From Trebouxia sp. TZW2008 (lineage: Eukaryota; Chlorophyta; Trebouxiophyceae; Trebouxiales; Trebouxiaceae), in the NCBI GenBank assembly GCA_002118135.1, contig BDIU01000245.1:1-64000 (forward strand): 64,000 nucleotides of DNA, written 5' to 3'. Under the pieces are notes generated by a model. The model was not told the origin of the DNA. It saw nothing but the letters and a program-made list of their open reading frames with translations, and searched no databases. Both the position numbers and the translations under genes were made by a program. This document shows, piece by piece, positions 58,001 through 64,000 of the stretch; the stretch's first letter is position 1; each line of letters opens with the position of its first letter.

Positions 58001-59864
58001 GGCAGCTGATTGACCAGTTGTGTGCATATGCAGGCCCAAGTCAACCTGGCAGGCAAAGGACTCACTTCAGGCCTAGGACTAGCTTCAGACCCTTGGTAGA
58101 TGATGACACATGCCAGGGCACAATGGCTGCAGCAGGAGCCTTGGTGGAGTTGCAGAACCCTGATGATGCCCAACAGAAGCCAATGATCAGGGGTACTGCA
58201 TCTGCTGCATCTGCTCGACACATAAACACTAGCATAGCGTCCATGAAGTTGGACCTTTATTTGAGGCCTAATGACCTTGAATTCAGCCCGCAGTTCCTGC
58301 TTTTGGAGCTAGCACAACCCATACAAGCTGCCTCTGGCACAAACAGCACCAGTGTGCTTCCTGGCCGATTTTTTTTGCAGAATTGTTTGCGCCATCATCT
58401 ACGATCAGATGTAGAATGTGGATGATGCTCAAAGAGACTGTTTATCAGCATATGTCCACTTGCTGTTCATCAACGTGTCAGGGCTGTATCATTTCACGCT
58501 TGAGCCTGCTCTGCCACTACGGGATTCAAACCTCTATCCGCCTTTCTTGCACAAAGGTTTTGATGATGGGTGTTGATGTTGTCAAGTACCCATCCGCTGA
58601 CACCTATGATGTTGTGCTGCAGTGAAGAGAGGGCGTCCTGCATCAGCAGAGGCTGCACGTCCAGTTCGTCCAAGGCACATGGCAGATGCAGGCCATGACT
58701 TTTTCCTGCACCGCAAAGACAAAGTACGCACAGACTGGGCAAATGCTCACAGCCCTGCAAGATCTGCAATACATCAAGATTTCATCAAGTCCAGACCCGC
58801 AAGCTTCTCAAGAGAATACATACAGACCTGCGCAGAGGTATGCCATCTGTGCAGGCTGAGCATTTGAGCTGCTCATTGAGACAGCGTCCAGTTGCCCCAA
58901 ACATTGGAAAGAGTGTTCAATAAGCTGTCGATAAAGAAACAGCTGTGGAGCCTTTCACATTTAAGAAATCTTTCCACAATGGCTCAGCCATTTACATAAA
59001 GGGTAAAAGGGTTGCGGATCAATACATCAAAACCCAAATCTCAAAACAGTGCTCAGCCCTGCAGCAATGCTCAGGAGACAGTGTGCAAAGCAGCAATCCG
59101 CTGACAGCTTGCAATAAGGCTGTTACTGTTGTCGTTTGGTGTGATGACGTACAAAATTGTGCAGGCCAAGCTTTTGAGCTGCTCTTGTGGCTTGTGTCCA
59201 GTTGTCTGCGTGTTATCAAATCCACCTGCCTCCACCGCTCTCAGCTTTGGAGCAATGCTCAGCAGACACTGTGCAAAGCAGCATTTGGCTGGCAGTTCGC
59301 AATGCGATCGACATTGGTGCGTTTGCCAATTGCACTGACACATGCAACTTTGCAAAGAAAGCCACACTTGGGGCCGCTCAGTCATGGAGCAAGCTTGAAA
59401 CGCAATGTGCAAAGCAGCATGAGTCCAGCACCCTGCACTGTTGCTGCGTTTGCAACTGGCTTCATCTGATGCACTAACCTACACCATTATGCAGAAAGTG
59501 ATCCCAGATAGGCGTCTTGAGCCTTGGAGCGATCCTCAGCAGCCCATGCACAAAGCAGCATGGGCTCGAGTGGCATATGAGTTGCTACTACTGCCAACTG
59601 CTATAACTGACAAACACAGCTATGCAGAGCAAGGCAACTTGTGGCAGTTCAGCCTTTCAGCCAGGAATGCTTAGCCGGCAATGTGTAGAGCAGCTTGCAA
59701 CAGAATTGTTGCGGCACTCCCAGCTATTGCCGTGTGCCTTAATGACATATGTGGTTGTGCAGAAAATGATCCCGGACAGGCGTCTTGAGCCTGGTCCTTT
59801 GGATGCAATCATGGCGCTGTTGGAAAAGGATGACAATGAGGTCGAGACAGCAACCCTGCTGTAA
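55060..59864 (+). CDS. Uncharacterised acidic protein with possible Tudor/Agenet-like segment
   Basis: Eight exons can be joined in phase: 55060-55188, 55458-55511, 55696-56014, 56578-56775, 58034-58353, 58415-58556, 58623-58837, 59763-59864; 492 residues ending in TAA. Exon 3 is Ser/Asp-rich (NAGYESDDNSQDGFSYST) and leads into DDQSWRPAQVFEVDATSVSL, which resembles a Tudor/Agenet strand pattern. Exon 4 reads LLWRGDDISMHGICDPSQSR and HWVVGLEEWVVQMTANEPQK. Exon 6 reads DCLSAYVHLLFINVSGLYHF. Exon 7 is basic (KRGRPASAEAARPVRPRHMA). The KRGRP motif is AT-hook-like and suggests a nuclear protein, but this is weak. The first exon's donor and the border at 58353/58415 (a 61-base intron) are the least certain. 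No family is recognised. Confidence 0.5.
56808..56968 (+). repeat. Decayed copy of exon 4 of the 55-60 kb gene
   Basis: Copies most of the exon at 56578-56775, including its donor side. It shares 'tttgtgacccatcacagagc' (56848-56867) with 56659-56678. The copy has several frame-breaking changes. Confidence 0.9.
57340..58033 (+). repeat. Tandem array of exon 5 start copies
   Basis: Five or so units of about 139 bp and about 235 bp precede the functional exon at 58034. Each repeats its 5' part with a CAG acceptor. Translations stay related and open: RQRTQFRPSSSFRSLAADDP, RQRTYCRPRVSFRSLLDDDT, against RQRTHFRPRTSFRPLVDDDT in the real exon. The first two full units are nearly identical, so they are recent. 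Confidence 0.9.
58855..59762 (+). repeat. Degenerate repeats before the last exon of the 55-60 kb gene
   Basis: Diverged units share 'cagcagacactgtgcaaagcagca'-like strings (59070-59095, 59258-59285, 59535-59560). The unit at 59488-59530 copies the start of the last exon, with KVIPDRRLEP against KMIPDRRLEP. Confidence 0.75.
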
Positions 59865-60621
59865 AGGGAACTCTGTTGTCTTCACCTTTATGACTCAAGG
59901 TAAGCTGTCTGACCATCATGATCAAGCTGTAGGCTTGTTGTGCATGCAACAGGAAACATACGTTGCCGTGGCTGCGCATACACATTGAAGCCCTTGTGAG
60001 TGGAAGCAGTCCAGGACCGCACCTCATGTTGACAGTATCATTCCTTGCACCAGGATAGTCCTGCGCATGTTGGTTCTGCCATGCCGATCAAAGAGACACA
60101 CGCATTTGCCGTCATGTAGCAAGTGCATGCGACCACCTGGTGACCAACATGATGAAACTCAGGATCTCAACGCCTGCTGCAAAAGCTGTGTGTTGCATGC
60201 TGTTATTGCTTTGTCTGTGCTATGCATGCAGGCAAACAGAGAACTTCTTTCTTGAACATTGAGGTAGCGACTGGTCAATCAGGCAGACGCTTGATGTATG
60301 GCAGAATCAGTATACCACGCCATGATTGAGCTGTGACCTGATCATCAAGCAGCACACATCCTTCTGTATAGTCATTTTGGACCAGCCAAGTGTCGGACTG
60401 TCTTGCAATAGCTGTATCAGCATGTAACTGAAATGTGACAATTCCCTACATGCCATGACTTGATTGCACCAAACAGACTTGCGTACAACTCGACCAGGCA
60501 AATCAGAAACATGCTTACAGACATGCTGACGAGTACAACTCCTGCAATGTAAGCATGGCTACAGCTGAAGAGAATTTCTTTCTTGCATGATGGCCGTGAG
60601 TGTAGCTCCTGACTTTCATCA

Positions 60622-60963
60622 TGCCAACTGCAATGCATCTATGTCGTTTGGATACCGTGAGCCACAGTGGCTGGTCAAGCCTGGCACAGTTCGAAAGCAT
60701 GCAGATGGAAGGCGGTGCTGCATCAGTGCAAGGTAAAACTTCAGTAACCTCAAATAAAGCTCTAGACGCATGTGTGCTGTGCTGCAAACAGCATGTCTTG
60801 TTGCAAACAAGTCCATTGGACAAGCAACAGAACATCAGGTGTTTACACACGCGAGCTGTTTGCTGACACGTACAGAAGCCAATATAATGCAGCAACGTCT
60901 GCAACATTCAAGGGGACAAAGGCACACAAAAATTCTGGAGCAAAGAAGGTAGCGCAGGCCTGA
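60622..60963 (+). CDS. Two 3'-terminal exons of an unrecognised gene
   Basis: An exon ending at 60732 (SFGYREPQWLVKPGTVRKHA, donor AAG|GTAAAA) joins in phase to 60831-60963 (TSGVYTRELFADTYRSQYNA, then KGTKAHKNSGAKKVAQA and TGA). The tail is Lys-rich. It may be the 3' part of a separate short gene or an alternative end of the 55-60 kb gene. Upstream exons were not found and no family is recognised. Confidence 0.35.
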
Positions 60964-62490
60964 AATGTACGCATGTCGAACAACATGGTTGCCAACAACT
61001 ACTGGTGCACGGGGCTAACCCCACCCAAGCACAGCACACACAATACAGAACATTCTAAAGTCTACGGCTGTGTGAGTCTCGGAACACAACACATCAAGCA
61101 GTGATCCATCAGTCTGTCTCAAGACCCACTGCGTCTCAGAACACACAAATCTCTAGCTGTGCTGTTGTTCATCCTGATAGTAGCTGGCTGGCAGCCCTGC
61201 TCAAGTATAGAGGATGCATTTGAAAGCATGCAAAGAAAGTTTCTTGATCTGGCATGTCATGTCTGTTCTGCTGAGGGCCCTGACAGCAAATGCAAACTGC
61301 TGCTTGGAGCGCATGACCCTTGCATGCCTTGTAGCTATCTAGTGTCAAATGTCTTGTCAGCTGACTGTCCCTGGCATCCTTGCTTTCCTGCAACCACAAG
61401 TGCCCAATTTCAAGAGGCTTAAGGAGCTTGAACAGAGGCAACTATGGCTAGATGCTGTCATTTGGTGAGCTTTCACACATTGTGTAACGACTCTGCTGTT
61501 CCAGTTGAGCAGGGCATTTTCTGCTCAAGCAAAACCTATGCATGTAACAAGGCTATATTTCCGTCATTATACACAGCAACAGACTGTCTGCAAGAAGCAG
61601 TATGTACGGAATGCTTGAGCGTACAAGAGGACTGACACCATGACAATGGCCAAGCCGCCACTGATAGCCACATGGCAAAAGACATTGTCACAGGTAACAA
61701 GCACATGAGGTGTTGTTCGTTGGTGTCCTGTGACGTAGATCGCAAGCAAATGTTAGTGAGAGGATCTAAGGGTGTCTGCAGCTGAGATCGTGCTGAAGCT
61801 GTCTGTGCTGTCTGCTGCGCGGCCGCTGTCGGTCACAAGCGATAATGCACAAGCAGTAATTCCCAGGTGATGTTATGACTGTCTACCTGAAAGACACCAG
61901 ATGAGGTGTTGTTTCAGGCCAACCCACCTGGTGCAGCTTCTGAAAGCTTATCAAAGAGAAGCCTCACTCCAGGGCGAAACGCTGATGCCACTGCATGGCT
62001 GCTTTCCATTCACACAAGGCACCTCTGCAACAGGGGAAAAGGTCAGAGTACAGAAAAATAAGAACAGTCACACAATACCTGCATCAAGAGAGGAAGATGA
62101 AGAGCATGAAGCAGAGGAACAGAAGTGTCAAGTGGGCCTCTGTCAAAACATGAAGAAAGCAAGACAGGTCAAGAAGACCTCTGTTTGGATGAGATGATGA
62201 AACAAAGGGTCTAGAAGCCCTGTGCTGAGGGAAGAAGGGGGAAGAGCAGCGCGGTGTGGCATGCTGACTGATGGCAAGACACACAAGCAAAGAAGTAGAA
62301 GAGAAGTGCAGTGTGGCGTACCAAGCCCATCAGCACTGACAACGCTACAGCATATTCATGGAACACAGCCCAATAGTGCATGCACAACACAGCTGACACG
62401 ACACAGCTAACCAAATTTCTCAAACAACATGGTGTCACTCTTGCTACAACAGCATACAAAAGCCAGCAGTAACATTGGACAAGTGCAGCA
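60964..62490. other. No supported gene
   Basis: A Glu/Lys-rich plus-strand open stretch at about 62040-62195 (REEDEEHEAEEQK) could be an exon but has no clear borders. Otherwise nothing was recognised. Confidence 0.35.
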
Positions 62491-62499
62491 GAGATTGCA

Positions 62500-63288
62500 T
62501 TAGACACTTCATTACTAGGGAGGGGGCAGCACCTGAGCACACAGCTGTCATCGCTAGATAATGTACCATTACGAGGCACCTATCCAGGCAGCAGCACTGG
62601 CCTGGAGCAATATGCTTGCAGTAGACAAACAGGGACATGAGTCAAGGGAGCTTAACTTGATCATGAAGCCATAAATGCTAAAGAGCCATTCAGAGGCACT
62701 GAACTGGCCTAGTGCAGTATGCAGTCAGCAGACAGAGACAGCAGAACCAGGACAAGGGGGCTGCACCTGATGTTACAGCCATCGTGCCTTCTGAAATCAG
62801 TGCCACTGAAACTTGTCCGAGTGAAAAAGATCCAGACTGAAGTATGCAGTCAGCAGACAGAGACAGCATGACTAAGACAAGGGGTTGCACCTGATATTGC
62901 AGCCACGATTGTGTGATATTATGCCCAAAAAGGCTGAATTGATCTAGTGCAGTACGTCTCCAGCAGAACAAGACGTTTTTATCAAGACAAGGGGTTGCAT
63001 CTGATGTTGCAGCCATCGTTGCTTGCTGATGAATTGGCGAGAGGCGCTGATATAGGCAACTTAACTGCCCTGCGGAAGGCGTCCAGCAGAACAAGACGGT
63101 GTGACTGAAGTTAGGTAAACTGCACCTGATATTGCATCCATGATTGCTAAGTAGAGGACCATTAAGGGGCTCTTATTCAGGTGACCCAAGTGGCCTGATG
63201 TTTGTGTCTGTGTATTGAAACATGAGTCAAGGTGAGGTTTACCTGATCATGCAGCCATCATTGCTTGATAATGGACCACTGGAAGATC
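62500..63288 (-). repeat. Tandem ~118-bp degenerate array after the RAP-like gene
   Basis: Seven units. The marker '(g)cacctgat(a/g)ttgcagcca' or a close form starts near 62534, 62650, 62764, 62889, 62999, 63121 and 63241. The unit adjoining the last exon continues the exon's own 3' end, so the array grew from the gene end. Confidence 0.85.
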
Positions 63289-64000
63289 TTATACAGGCAA
63301 CTGAACTGGCCTGCGATAGGCCTCCAGGCTGCCTCCTGTAGCTAACACCAACTTCTCCTCCAAATATTCTGCCCGCTTCTCTGGGCGTCCTTGCAAATAT
63401 TTGGGAGCAATGACCAAGATGCCGTGTCTTGAAAGCATTCTTTGGCGGAAATGCTCGCGCCCTGTTGACCTGCAAAAGCCGCGGGGATCAGCATTAATGA
63501 GCATTGATTAGCATCTTCAGGCGAAATTGATCCCACCCTCTTGACCAGCATCAGCATGTGAAGTTAAATTAGAACTTTGCATTTCACATTTGAAAGTGCC
63601 TCCCCAACTGTACACTCATCAATTGATGGCAGCTGATGAGAAGCCCCCAACCGGATCGTACATCAAATCAAGGCTGACAGTTGTACACTGAACAAGCAAT
63701 GACAGCTGGTGATAAGCCTTGTTATGCAGCAGAGCGTGTTGAACGCATGCTCAACTTGACCACAGCATGGCAACAGGCTGCCCTGCACATTTGTGACGCC
63801 TCCCTGAGGATGCATGCATTCACATTTTGTTGATTGGTTATGAGACAAGTGACAAATGCAGCTCAGCTGAGCTTACCCTGTCTGATTGCTGAGATGATTC
63901 TGCAGCCGAGTGAAAAGGATTGGCCTGTGTTCAGTTGTCTGTGGGTGAATGACAGCGTCCACCCAGTAGGGATCATGCACTAGGGCTGGGCCTGTATGCT
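63289..64000 (-). CDS. Possible RAP-domain protein, C-terminal part (5' part beyond the window)
   Basis: Two phase-consistent exons: 64000-63877 (VHDPYWVDAVIHPQTTEHRP, ILFTRLQNHLSNQTG) and 63469-63289 (STGREHFRQRMLSRHGILVI, APKYLQGRPEKRAEYLEEKL, ending RRPVQLPV and TAA). The second resembles the RAP-domain end pattern: T-G-x-x-x-x-R-x-R-x-L, a G-x-x-V strand, then K/R-x-x-YL-x-x-KL. RAP proteins (OPR type in algae) bind organelle RNA. The N-terminal helical repeats would lie outside the window. Family assignment is tentative; the exons themselves look real. Confidence 0.5.

Noticed and set aside
1..64000. CRISPR arrays, prophage, operons, insertion sequences
   Set aside because: All genes are intron-split and eukaryotic. 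The direct repeats found are microsatellites, exon copies or LTRs, with no regularly spaced unique spacers.

Overview
The window is nuclear DNA of an intron-rich eukaryote, most likely a green alga (perhaps a trebouxiophyte; this is inference). The evidence is split genes with GT-AG and a few GC-AG introns, plant-type telomeric units (CCCTAAA) inside the sequence, serine/proline-rich wall-type glycoprotein exons, chloroplast-type leader peptides, and a selenocysteine glutathione peroxidase of the kind known from Chlamydomonas. It is not bacterial, and most long open frames are chance frames. Many apparent starts of open frames are TTG or GTG, so starts here were reset to ATG or to splice junctions.

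Layout, left to right. 1-4.13 kb: minus-strand secreted LRR protein with a Ser/Pro-rich tail, running off the left edge. 7.49-13.06 kb: minus-strand secreted DUF1254/DUF1214 protein. 13.35-14.83 kb: an unrecognised minus-strand gene. 15.75-36.07 kb: a 20 kb minus-strand gene for RRP5/PDCD11, the ribosome-assembly factor with many S1 domains and C-terminal HAT repeats. 36.61-38.05 kb: an intronless ubiquitin-like plus RING-finger protein, divergent from RRP5. 38.59-38.90 kb: a tiny LTR element (TRIM) with intact LTRs, primer-binding site, purine tract and 5-bp target duplication. 39.44-42.69 kb: minus-strand glutathione peroxidase whose catalytic residue is encoded by in-frame TGA. 43.65-45.97 kb: minus-strand PLAC8-family cysteine-rich protein. 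47.01-51.14 kb: SCO-like protein without its copper ligands. 51.92-54.88 kb: TauD/TfdA-family dioxygenase. 55.06-59.86 kb: uncharacterised acidic protein. 63.29 kb to the right edge: 3' end of a possible RAP-domain gene. Reading frame and splice phase could be carried through all exons for the GPX, SCO-like, TauD and 55-60 kb genes.

The genes are ordinary housekeeping, secretory and redox loci and do not form an operon-like system. What unites the window is how the introns are built. In nearly every gene the introns hold one or more decayed tandem copies of the neighbouring exon end, including its splice junction, so introns seem to have grown by repeated local duplication across exon-intron borders. 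In the LRR gene and the 55-60 kb gene some copies stay open in frame and could be spare exons. This pattern, the selenoprotein GPX with a two-part, lumen-type leader, and the complete TRIM element are the main points of interest.
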